Positions 33,540-44,080 of a stretch of 64,000 nt of DNA are shown here, one piece after another. Location of the stretch: the NCBI GenBank assembly GCA_029204225.1, contig CM055101.1, forward strand, positions 57,368,806 through 57,432,805. Reading direction: 5' to 3'. This DNA comes from Diphasiastrum complanatum (lineage: Eukaryota; Streptophyta; Lycopodiopsida; Lycopodiales; Lycopodiaceae). How positions within the stretch are numbered: position 1 is the stretch's first letter; each line of letters opens with the position of its first letter. The position numbers and the translations under genes were made by a program. Below the pieces are notes generated by a model, which was not told where the DNA came from, searched no databases, and saw only the letters and a program-made list of their open reading frames with translations.

Positions 33540-34043
33540 ATAGAAAACACTCGGTGGAGATCGTGACAAATGCCCGCTGTTGTGATTTGATAGAAAATCC
33601 TCGGTTGAGATGTGAACAAATGAGTTCGGTTGAGATCTGAAGGAATGCCTCCGGGTGAGATTGTGACGGAAGGCGTCGGACGTCGTCGGTCAATATCTGA
33701 TCAAATGCCCGCGGTCGAGATTGGGACGGAAGGCTCTAGTCAAGATTTGACTGGAATTCATCGGGTGAGACCTGAACAAATGACATCAGTTGAGATTAGG
33801 AGGTATGCACTCGATTAAGATCTGAACGGAATGCACTAGGTCGAGAGCTGAACAAAATGCGCTCGGTCGAGATCTGAACGGAATGCGCTAGGTCGAGAGC
33901 TGAACGGAATGCGCTCGGTCGAGATCTGAACGGAATGCACTCGGTCAAGATCTGAACGGAATGCTTTCAGTTGAGATCGTGATTGAGATTCCTCGGTCCA
34001 GATGTCAATGAAATGTTCAGTTAAGATCTGATCAGTAGGTATT
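33540..34043 (+). repeat. 26-bp minisatellite (copy 2)
   Basis: About 17 units of a 26-base repeat with core GTCGAGATCTGAACGGAATG, best conserved at 33,810-33,965, where GAGATC and GAGAGC variants alternate. It ends at the start of the 917-bp repeat, whose own first bases (GGTTGAGATTT) are a diverged unit. Confidence 0.85.
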
Positions 34044-35936
34044 GGTTGAGATTTCAAACTCAGGACGTGGCAAGATTTTTTTGTGTAGGGCCTCGGTCCT
34101 CGGTCAAGAGATCTTGTTGTGTTTCAATGGTGAGTGAAACTAGGCTCGATTTGGTCCAAACGAGAGTCATGGAGCTCGGCCAGGTAAGGAGCGTGAAGCC
34201 TCGGTCGAGAATGGAGCTATACGTCGGTCGAAACCAAGGTGACGAGTTCGGTTAAGATGCTTATGTAATACTTCAGATAGATGCTTTGGCAGCACAGATC
34301 GGAAAGGTGGTATGATTATAAATGTCTGTGTAGCAGCGGGAAAGACGCCAAACGTTTACAGACTCCAACCAAAATCTGTGAACATGGTTTTTTAGTACTC
34401 TTTCTGCTTCTTACTTCGTTACTTCTGGGGTGGTTTCTACTCTAAACCCTAGGTGTTCCTGTCTGTTTCTGGAACTCAATTCCTTTCAGTTGGGTCCACT
34501 TGTTTAGAACTATTTCCAGACAGATTATTTGTCAGTTTAACGTTTGAATTCCCAGCTTGTCAGTGGGATGAAACAGTTTTGTCACTCTAGCTACATGCAT
34601 TTACAAGCCATGCAACCAATCCTTGCTCAAGTACATGTTAACATTCTGAATCAAAGAGCAATCTACAAATTTATCTACCAAACTATTCTAAGAAATCAGG
34701 AAGCATAAAAATAACAAGTTTAAACTACACAACAAGAACAAAAATCAAGAACCTAACTACCTACAAGATACTAGCATCCCAAAAATGAAGAAACACCCAT
34801 TTCTTGATGCTTGGAATACCCAATAACAATCAAGGACATGATTGTTGGTGAATAAGCAAAATCAGATCCACAATCTCAGCCTGTTTAGTTTACCTGGATG
34901 CTGAAAATTACAAAATCAAGAAATAAGAAAGCTAATCCTCATCTAAAGCTAATCCAAATCGGTTGAGATTTGAAACTCAAGACGTGGCAAGATTTTTTCG
35001 TGTAGGGCCTCAGTCCTCGGTCGAGAGATGTCCTGGTATTTCAATGGTGAATGAAACTAGGCTCGGTCTGGTCCAGACGTGAGTCGTGGAGCTCGACCAG
35101 GTAAGGAGCGTGAAGCCTCGGTCGAGAATGGAGCTATACGTCGGTCGAAACCAAGGTGACGAGTTCGGTTAAGATGCTTATGTAATACTTCAGATAGATG
35201 CTTTGGCAGCACAGATCGGAAAGGTGGTATGATTATAAATTTCCGTGTAGCAACGGGAAAGACGCCAAACGTTTACAGATTCCAACCAAAATCTGTGAAC
35301 ATGGTTTTTTAGTACTCTTTCTGCTTCTTACTTCGTTACTTCTGGGGTGGTTTCTACTCTAAACCCTAGGTGTTCCTGTCTGTTTCTGGAACTCAATTCC
35401 TTTCAGTTGGGTCCACTTGTTTAGAACTATTTCCAGACAGATTATTTGTCATTTTAACGTTTGAATTCCCAGCTTGTCAGTGGGATGAAACAGTTTTGTC
35501 ACTCTAGCTACATGCATTTACAAGCCATGCAACCAATCCTTGCTCAAGTACATGTTAACATTCTGAATCAAAGAGCAATCTACAAATTTATCTACCAAAC
35601 TATTCTAAGAAATCAGGAAGCATAAAAATAACAAGTTTAAACTACACAACAAGAACAAAAATCAAGAACCTAACTACCTACAAGATACTAGCATCCCAAA
35701 AATGAAGAAACACCCATTTCTTGATGCTTGGAATACCCAATAACAATCAAGGACATGATTGTTGGTGAATAAGCAAAATCAGATCCACAATCTCAGCCTG
35801 TTTAGTTTACCTGGATGCTGAAAATTACAAAATCAAGAAATAAGAAAGCTAATCCACATCTAAAGCTAATCCAAATCGGTCGAGATTTGAAACTCAAGAC
35901 GTGGCAAGATTTTTTCGTGTAGGGCCTCAGTCCTCT
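34044..35936 (+). repeat. 917-bp tandem repeat, two full units plus a 59-base third
   Basis: Units start at 34,044, 34,961 and 35,878 (exact 917-base spacing) and are about 97 percent identical. Each begins with minisatellite-like GGTTGAGATTT.AAACTCA and CGTGTAGGGCCTC. The third unit breaks off at 35,936 into a gypsy fragment. The start of the unit also occurs at 1,028-1,084. No coding frame. The duplication probably arose by unequal exchange. Confidence 0.95.
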
Positions 35937-36813
35937 CTTAGTTCACGTAGATTGGTTGGTTCTGGAGATTCTTTATAAGCTCGACTTTATCTTTGTCGAT
36001 TTCTATTCCTCTGTTTGATATTCTATGTCCAAGTAATATTCCTACTTTCATACCCAAAAAACATTTCTCTGGATAAAGGGATAAACAAGTATCTCGACAC
36101 TGTTGCAATGTTAGTTTGAAATTCTGTAGGTGTGTCTTTATATCACTATATACACAGAAGTCATCAATAAATATTTCGAGAAAAGTTCTTAGGAAGGCAA
36201 CAAAAATTAAGATCATGATTCGCTGAAAAGTCGTTGGTGCATTGCAAAGACCAAAGGGCATAAGTGCCCCAATCTGTGGCAAATGTGGTCTTTGAACAAT
36301 CCTCTTTTTGCACTCCAACCTGATTATAACCAGAGAAACCGTCACAAAAATTGTAACGCTCTTGACCAACAACCTGATCTAAGATGGAATCAGTGAAGGG
36401 TAGAGGATGATGATCCTTTCTTGTGGCAGCATTGAGCTTGCGAAAATCCTGGCATATTCGTATTTTGTCAGTCTTCTTTTTTGGAACAACAACAATGGGT
36501 GAAACCCATTCACTACTTAAGATGAGATAGATAATACCTGCCTTAAGGTGCTTGTTGAGTTTGTCCTTATCCACGAGGGAGTACTTTGGATTGAGACGAT
36601 ATTGTCTCTGTCAAACAAGTACAACATCTTCTTTAAGATCAATACGGTGCTCTCCGAATTCTGCAGGTATACATTTCAAATCGTCGAGCGACCAGGCAAA
36701 AACACCTTGATACTCCTTCAGCAATTCAGTAAATTCCCCCAACTCCGATTATCCAAGTGACTTTGAACCATGCACAAATCTGTCAAGTGCAAGTTCAATT
36801 AGTTCAGTAGAAT
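35937..36813 (-). pseudogene. Family-2 gypsy RT fragment (left of the nested element)
   Basis: Minus-strand RT pieces: MDKDKLNKHLKAGIIY, VPKKKTDKIRICQDFRKLNA, DQVVGQERYNFCDGFSGYNQ, then in another frame MPFGLCNAPTTFQRIM and FIDDFCVYS. It shares with 3,180-5,375 the loss of 14 bases before MPFGL. It begins at NLQNQ/LRELR, where the 917-bp repeat is joined, and ends at the AGAAT duplication. Confidence 0.9.
36809..36813. repeat. Target site duplication AGAAT, left
   Basis: AGAAT directly precedes TGTAATAG of the left LTR and equals the five bases after the right LTR. It is part of the interrupted family-2 gypsy. Confidence 0.9.
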
Positions 36814-37169
36814 TGTAATAGATCCTAACACCACAGTAGGGCAAACACTAACTGGTCCACCCAACCTTGCCTACTCCCTGATAGAGTAAGCCCCTCCTAG
36901 CCCAGTGTGAGGACTGGTAGCATGCAACTACCAAGTGTCGGCCACGTGGCACTGACGTGGTCGACTGCACGTCGGGACCCAACTGGGGGCCCTATCCTGC
37001 TGACAGGGTCCCTAGGCTGTGTTAGGCCCGCCATGGCTATGGACCGTGCTGGGGCACACTACTCACACTGTCTTGCCCTGTTGGTCATGTACGCTGGACA
37101 CGACCCTGACTGTGGTATCTGACCTATCTGTGTTCTCTAGGGTTCGGCACTGGTTACGAGCTCGTAACA
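36814..37169 (-). mobile_element. Left LTR (356 bp), 3' LTR of the chromovirus
   Basis: On the element strand it begins TGTTACGAGCTCGTAACC, directly after the purine tract AAGGGGGAGGGAG (37,170-37,182), and ends GATCTATTACA. The start contains the palindrome TTACGAGCTCGTAA. It is the reverse complement of 42,257-42,612 with about three differences visible. Confidence 0.9.
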
Positions 37170-37180
37170 CTCCCTCCCCC

Positions 37181-40100
37181 TTAAGAACCGTCTTGGTCCT
37201 CTAAGACAAAGTCTGGAAAAATCTTGCGAAGGACGCTGCCTCTTTCCCAAGTGGCATTCTCAACAGGCTGATCATTCCACTTAACCAGATATTCTCGGTA
37301 TAGAGTATGACGAGTCTGCGTCTCTCTACTATCAAGAATTTCCTCTGGTTTATGTGGAGGTTGTTGAGGATCCAATGGGAGAACTAGAACACTGTCCCCT
37401 ACCAGATTATCTGATCTGGTTAAGGCTTTTCGTAACTGACTTACATGAAAAACTGGAAAAACCTTACTGCTGTGTGGGAGTTCTAGTTCATAGGTGACCT
37501 CGCCTAGTCTCCTACTGATGGTAAAGGGACCACAATACCTTGGAGACAACTTAGCACACACTCCTGATTTGAGGGTTTTAGAGTCAACTGGGACTCTCAA
37601 GTAGACTTTCTCACCAGTGGAGAACTGCACATCCCGTCTGTGTGGATCTGCATAATGCCTGGCTCGATCCTAGGACTGCCTAATGCTACGCTTAGCATGT
37701 TCTATCATCTGGTTTAGGTCTTCTAAAAAGTTTCTGGCTGCTTCAACTTTTTCTTGTTTAAACCCTACAGCTGTGGGTGAGCGTGGCTGAAAACCGTACA
37801 TCAGCATAAATGGGCTGTATCCCGTAGCTGAATGTTTGGTACTGTTGTAAGCAAACTCTAATATCGAGAGATACTCCTCCCAATTAGTCTGTCTCTTGCT
37901 GACGTATGCACGAAGCATATCCTCCAGCACTTGATTTACCCTTTCTGTTTGACCGTCCGTCTGTGGATGGTCGATGGTACTCATATTAAGTTTAGTATGG
38001 AGATGATGGAATACTGCCTTCCAAAAATTTCCAGTAAACTTACTGTCCCGGTCGCTGACTATGCCGGAAGGTAGACCGTACAATTTAAATAGCCCGTCTA
38101 CAAACAACCTCGCTAACTCTGGAGCTCTAACGGTTGTTTTGGTCGGAATAAATTGAGCCATTTTGGTCAGACGGTCAACTGTGACCCATATAGCGTCATT
38201 ACCCTTTTGGGTTTTAGGCAGGCCTACTATAAAATCCATGGAGATACTCTCCCATTTACCAGCTGGTATTTCTAAGGGATGCAACAACCCTCCTGCCTTT
38301 AAACGCTCTGCTTTATTTACTTGACATTTCTGGCAACTGGTTACATACTGGTGGACGTCCTTTTTCATACTGGGCCAGAAAAATTGCCTACGAAGAAGCT
38401 CATAGGTCTTCTGTATGCCTGGGTGTCCCGCGCTAGGATTGTCATGACATTCATATAGGACCTGCTGCCTATAATCCTCTGAATTGGGGACACATACTCT
38501 ATCTCTATAGAGCAAGTACTCATCCTGAATGGAATACTGTTTCCATTTGAATCCTTGAGTCAACTGACCCTCAACCACTGGGGTTTGCTTGGGTAATACA
38601 GGCTCAGAATCCTCAACGTCATCTGATGATGTATACTCGGACTCATCATCATCCTCAACGGAAGCTGCCGTATTCTTGGATGAACTGGCACCAGCCCCGG
38701 AAACTGGTTCTGGAGTCTGTAACTGTCTGTTCTGGACTGAGTTCCAGATAATAGAGAAGAATGCATCATGCTGGCATTTTCCTCTCAAGGACTCGAGTAA
38801 CTCATTACGAATCTGAGTAAAACTCAGCTCGTTTATCATAGGCATTCTGCTAAGGGCATCTGCTACTGTATTGAATTTTCCACGCCTATATCTGATAGAC
38901 ATGTCAAACTCTTGCATCAACTCTGCCCAACGAGCTTTCCGACCTCTAAGCTCAGGTTGATTGCAAAGGTATCTGAGACTCTCATGGTCTGTCAGGACCT
39001 CAAAGTTGGCACCATACAAATAATGCCTCCAAGTCTTAAGAGCATGGACTATAGAAAAGAGTTCCTTTTCATAGGCACTATACCTAGTCTGTGCTGGCTC
39101 GAGTTTTTTACTCTCGAACGCAACTGGTCGTCCACCCTGAGTTAGCACAGCACCTACTGCAAAGTCGCTAGCATCTGTTTCGACCACAAATGGCTGATTG
39201 GGGTCGACGACCTTTAAAACTGGTGCTGTAGCTAAGGCTGTTTTGAGAGCATCAAAGCTCTCCTGTTGTGCGGACTCCCAAATGAACTCCTTTCCCTTCC
39301 CCTTAAGGAGATTTGTCATAGGGACTGCTATCTGAGCATATTCCTTGACAAATCGTCTGTAATATCCCGCGAGACCAAGAAAGATTTGAAGTTCCAAAAT
39401 ATTCTGAGGTCTCAGCCAACTGAGTATGGCTTTAACCTTATTTGGGTCCATCTTAATCCCATCTGAAGAGATAATGTGACCCAAATATGCTACTTCTTCA
39501 CCGAAGAATTCACACTTGGATTGTTTAGCATAAAGCTTATGCTTTCTGAGCAGTCGAAACACCTTTCTGAGGTGTTTTAGATGCTCCTTCCTGGTTTTGC
39601 TGTAAACGAGGATGTCATCTAAAAATACGACTACAAATTTACCCAAGTATGGTCTGAGGACACTGTTCATCAAGGTCATAAAGGTAGCTGGAGCATTTGT
39701 GAGCCCAAATGGCATCACCTTAAACTCATAATGACCGTGACGAGTCCTAAAAGCTGTTTTTGAGACATCTTCCGATTTTATACGGACTTGATGATATCCC
39801 GATCTGAGGTCTATTTTGCTGAAAAACTTAGCCCCGTCGAGTTGATCAAACAACTCGTCTGCCCGAGGCATAGGGTATTTATTCTTAATTGTGACTTTAT
39901 TGAGGGCTCTGTAATCTACGCAAAGACGCATAGACCCCTCCTTCTTTTTCACCAATAGGACTGGTGAGGCCCATGGTGAACTACTGGTCTGAATTTGGCC
40001 TTTCCCAAGATAGTTTGTTAACTGCCTAGTTATTTCTTCATCCTCTGTTCGGCTGACCCGATACGGAGGTTTAGAAACAGGTGCTGTACCTGGTACTAGG

Positions 40101-41713
40101 TTTATTACATGATCTACCTCTCTGCTAGGTGGTAAACCATGTGGCAAATCTTCAGGAAAAACATCTTTAAATTTAGACAATAAAGTTTCTAATTTACTGA
40201 TTTTTTGCTGAATAGAACTGGAAATAGAAACTTCAGGAATAAACTGAAAGTCACATAAGAATACCTGATGGTCTTCGTCTCCGATTAGCTGACAGAGCTC
40301 TGAACTGCAGACCATAGGGCTGTTGGGAACATCATGCTCCCCATGCAACTGGATCTCTCGGCCTTTATACTGAAAGCTGAGGGTGTTCTCCTGATAGTTT
40401 CTATGGAGGGAAGGTCCTAAACTGTAGAGCCAATCTCTCCCGAGAACAATGTCTGTTCGATCCAGGTGCATTATCTGAAAGTTTATTTGATCTTTGTACC
40501 CCTGAATACCAAGATTTAACTTACTTACCATAGTTTCCCATATTTTTTTATCTTCACCCTTAGCTAATGAAACTATGTACCTATGCTGACTAGGTACTTC
40601 TGATAGTTTAAGCTTTTTAACCAGGGTGTGGTTGATGAAATTATGGGTTGCCCCATCATCAACCATGACTCTTACTGACTGGTTACCAACTTTCCCATGC
40701 ATACGTACTAGGTCATGCGGCCCAAAGCTGAAGGGTCTCGCTAGCATTGCAGAGGTCAGCTGGCAACAGTGTTCATGATCTTCATGATACACTTTGATCT
40801 CGGAAGCTGCCGAGTCACTGGGGAAACATACAGTCTGAACAAGATGAACTTGTTTTTTATCTTTTTTAGTGAAAGGCCCCTTGGGACACTGTCTGACTGT
40901 GTGTCCCTTGCCCATACACACAAAGCACAAACGTTCTTGTTTGGCTTTCTCAAAATCATCTGGTTTTAAGGGCTGTATGAGTGAAGGACGTTTCTGAGGA
41001 GCTTCACCTTTAAATTTATCTTCTTTCTTTCTTTTTAAAAATTTCTTTTTAAATTGAAAGTCTTTCTGAGGAAGCTGCTCAGAAAGTGGTTGTTGTCTCG
41101 CTCTCTTCCTACCCACTGAATCATCATAGATTTGAGCATATCTGAGAGCTTGCTCAAGGGTAGTAGGCGAGTTTCTCTGGACCTCTACTTTATATTCATC
41201 TTTGAGGCCACGGACAAATCCCCTGATTTTTTGATAGTCATCCATATTTTTAATCTTTAAAATTGCCTCTCGATACTGCGAGATATATTGGATGAGGGAC
41301 TTGTCCATTACTGTTCTTTCCCAGGCTTCCCAGGCTCTATCAAGTTCATTCTCTGGTAGAAATTCTCTTAGGAAAGCTTCTTCAAAAGCTTTCCATGACC
41401 GGGGAGTCTGCCCAGTCTCCTGGAGATTTAACCACCACTTATAGGCCATAGGCCCTAAAGAAAGACTGGCCTCAATTGCTTGCAAATGGTCAGGGGTCTG
41501 TTTAAGAGCATGAATGTTCTTCCATTTGCTGAGGAAGGTTTGTAGAATATCTGCATTTCTATCCTTCTCTTCCCCATTAAAAGTAGGAGGCTTTAAATCT
41601 TTAAAAACACTGGGGTGAGACCGTAAAGTCTCACCCGAAACTGATGGAAGTGGAGAAGGGGATAACTGAGAAGTGGAGAGAGGCTTCGACGAACTTGAAA
41701 CAGAAGCCTTGGC
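37181..41713 (-). CDS. Chromovirus gag-pol polyprotein, one in-frame stop
   Basis: On the minus strand a single frame runs from about 41,713 (no ATG; the true start has been moved by the rearrangement) to TAA at 37,183. Order: capsid ([15 protein letters not shown]), one CCHC knuckle ([14 protein letters not shown]), protease ([12 protein letters not shown]), RT ([11 protein letters not shown]-type stretch and [11 protein letters not shown]), RNase H ([24 protein letters not shown]), integrase zinc finger ([15 protein letters not shown]) and DDE core ([33 protein letters not shown]), then a chromodomain ([26 protein letters not shown]). The only break is a TAG at about 37,671, between integrase and chromodomain linker, in a place where a CAG-to-TAG change would explain it. 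The long open frame shows it is young. An Asp replaces the usual Ser or Thr after the catalytic Asp of the protease. Confidence 0.95.
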
Positions 41714-41925
41714 TTACAGAAAAGGGAAGGAACCCATGGAAGTAGAAGAACAGGAACAGTTCGCCGAAGAACTCGACGAACTGGTTACCAAGGAGCAGTT
41801 CCTCCAATTGGTAACAGAAGTGGATGAACTGAAGCTAGCATTAGCCAATTTCAAGTCCAGTGTGGACGACTCGTTCGCTGAACTCAAAAACTTGATTTTG
41901 AGCTCCGCGAAAGGAAGCCTTCCCT
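41673..41925 (+). pseudogene. Inverted gag N-terminal piece of the chromovirus
   Basis: A plus-strand frame of about 85 residues, charged and coiled-coil-like (VEEQEQFAEELDELVTKEQF, VTEVDELKLALANFKSSVDD), as in N-terminal gag of plant chromoviruses. The minus-strand gag frame lacks exactly this part. It runs directly into the middle LTR at 41,926. The first 40 bases overlap, antisense, the start of the minus-strand frame. Confidence 0.65.
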
Positions 41926-42252
41926 CTCGTAACCAGTGCCGAACCCTAGAGAACACAGATAGGTCAGATACCATAGTCAGGGTCGTGTCCAGCGTACATG
42001 ACCAACAGGGCAAGACAGTGTGAGTAGTGTGCCCCAGCACGGTCCATAGCCATGGCGGGCCTAACACAGCCTAGGGACCCTGTCAGCAGGATAGGGCCCC
42101 CAGTTGGGTCCCGACGTGCAGTCGATCACGTCAGTGCCACGTGGCCGACACTTGGCAGTTGCATGCTACCAGTCCTCACACTGGGCTAGGAGGGGCTTAC
42201 TCTATCAGGGAGTAGGCAAGGTTGGGTGGATCAGTTAGTGTTTGCCCTACTG
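41926..42252 (+). mobile_element. Middle LTR copy, truncated at both ends
   Basis: It starts at the tenth LTR base, exactly at the centre of the TTACGAG/CTCGTAA palindrome, and lacks the last 16 bases. It is in tandem with the right LTR at an exact offset of 340 bases. The join runs through GTGTTA, a string common to LTR end and LTR start. Confidence 0.9.
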
Positions 42253-42256
42253 AGAG

Positions 42257-42612
42257 TGTTACGAGCTCGTAACCAGTGCCGAACCCTAGAGAACACAGAT
42301 AGGTCAGATACCACAGTCAGGGTCGTGTCCAGCGTACATGACCAACAGGGCAAGACAGTGTGAGTAGTGTGCCCCAGCACGGTCCATAGCCATGGCGGGC
42401 CTAACACAGCCTAGGGACCCTGTCAGCAGGATAGGGCCCCCAGTTGGGTCCCGACGTGCAGTCGACCACGTCAGTGCCACGTGGCCGACACTTGGCAGTT
42501 GCATGCTACCAGTCCTCACAATGGGCTAGGAGGGGCTTACTCTATCAGGGAGTAGGCAAGGTTGGGTGGATCAGTTAGTGTTTGCCCTACTGTGGTGTTA
42601 GGATCTATTACA
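42257..42612 (+). mobile_element. Right LTR (356 bp), inverted relative to the left LTR
   Basis: TGTTACGAGCTCG at its left edge and GATCTATTACA at its right edge, followed by AGAAT. Same length as the left LTR, opposite strand. Confidence 0.9.
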
Positions 42613-42617
42613 AGAAT
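42613..42617. repeat. Target site duplication AGAAT, right
   Basis: Identical to 36,809-36,813. The next bases continue the family-2 gypsy (complement of the ...GATTCT sequence also found at 24,040). Confidence 0.9.
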
Positions 42618-44080
42618 CTAGTAAAATGATACCTTTTGTCATATTGTCACGACTCCAGGTGATTATTTGTTCTGTTGGCTTACCTCAATTTTTGGTTTCA
42701 CCAGTCTGAAATCTCAACTCTCTGGATTTCCAATGAACACTTGCGTTTGATTGATAAAGCCAGGGCCATCCAATTAGCACAGAATAAGATGACAAACCAA
42801 GTGGTCTGATAACTATGAAATTCATTGTGAAAGGCTTGGCTTGAATGTAAACAGTGACATCCTTCAATTTTCCACTAGGTTTTCGTCACGTCGAATCAGC
42901 TAACTTGATATTTTGCTATGTTGGTTGAATGTCAGTCAGCCCAAAGCATGAGCTGTGTCTTCTGTTATTATGTTCGCGTTGGAACCAGAGTCTATTGGCA
43001 CTTTTTCAGTCAGACATCCCGCAATGGTAACATCAATTTCAGGTGCACCGAGATCACCTAAATCAATAGATAAAATACCAACATCTGGCAAAAAAACTTT
43101 TTTCTTCTTTTTAGGGGCAGAAAGACCTTTCAGTTGCTTTATGTAATAAGTGTTATCTGCCAACAGCTGCTCAAAAGTGATGTTTGGATGAAGAGATCCA
43201 ATATCAATCACTATGTCATAGTCCTTCGTCTTCGATTTCGAGATTGGCTTGTCAATAACAGCACTAGACAATTTAGTCTTCATGATTTCGTCGTCCTCTT
43301 CTCTAAACGTGACCACCTTCTTCTTCAGCAGCTGACTGAAGTTTAGAGTTGATAATTTCTTTTGCTTCTGTTGAGATATCTTTTGCAAATAATTTTGCAG
43401 CATCGTGGTCATAGTCGGGATCATCTTTAAGATCTTCTTTAGTGATAGATTTGTTCGTTGACTTGCTAGAAGATTTCTTCTTTGAGGATTTTCTGTATTT
43501 CGTTGAAGATTTATGTTCGGGTTTCAAGAAGCCTTTGTTTCTTGTTGTGACTTTAAATATCTTCTCTACGTCACTTGGCCAGGACTGGTCATCTATCTTC
43601 GCCAATTTTCCTTTAACAATATCAATCATCTGCACAACAACATCAGTTGAAGCTTTTGCTTTTGAGTCTGCAGCAGCTGGCGTTGCTACATACTGATATT
43701 TGGGTTGTGGTTTCTGCGGTTGAGGGCAGTCAGGATACTTATTTCCAGGCTCCCTACAGTTCGAGCATAACGGTACATAACCAATCGACTTTCACGGTTG
43801 AGGAAAGAAGGAGAAAAATGTCGTGGCTCTCTGTAGTTGTAACGGTTGCAGTTTGAGACTTTGTTGGTCCAACGAATTCAGGAGGATTATGTCTTCTTGG
43901 TGCAAACTTTGGTCTATCCTACTTGGCTGATGCTACAGGAGCTTGAACATAGTTAGTAGTCACATCATTCTGAAAAATAAAAAGTACCTCCTAGGCAGAA
44001 TCTTCAATATACTTGACATTCACAGTGATGTAGTCTTCCTTAGTATGTCCAAAAGTTCCACATTTTGTAGTGCAACCAGG
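42618..44080 (-). pseudogene. Family-2 gypsy gag end and protease (right of the nested element)
   Basis: Minus-strand frames: nucleocapsid remains near 43,750 (a CSNCREPGNKYPDC-like knuckle), a lysine-rich linker (SKPEHKSSTKYRK), then GSLHPNITFEQLLADNTYY and the protease with PIDSGSNANIITE, and ELKDVTVYIQAKPFTMN. Compared with the plus-strand copy (23,665-24,030), roughly 330 bases between GTGACA and ATGACA are deleted here just before the insertion point. The left part of the same element is 35,937-36,813. Similarity fades at about 44,080 in the first knuckle. Confidence 0.85.

Larger units (their letters stand above)
36814..42612 (-). mobile_element. Young chromovirus (Ty3/gypsy) with inverted terminal LTRs
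   Basis: A unit of 5.8 kb bounded by AGAAT on both sides, inserted in a family-2 gypsy whose sequence resumes at 42,613. The gag-pol frame and the left LTR (with the purine tract before it) are on the minus strand as expected for a 3' LTR. At the right, where a 5' LTR in the same orientation is expected, there are two LTR copies in the opposite orientation, preceded by a piece of gag N-terminus also inverted. Both outer ends are therefore the same LTR end (TGTAATA.../...TATTACA). The outer LTRs differ at only a few positions, so the insertion is recent. Confidence 0.85.

Noticed and set aside
36907-37122. 71-residue ORF in the left LTR, repeated identically at 42,304-42,519 on the other strand
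   Set aside because: It is conserved only because it lies in the duplicated LTR; low complexity of support and no domain.
44055-44075. TTTTGTAGTG as a possible CACTA right end
   Set aside because: Alignment with 22,247-22,300 shows it is diverged family-2 gag sequence; no subterminal repeats nearby.
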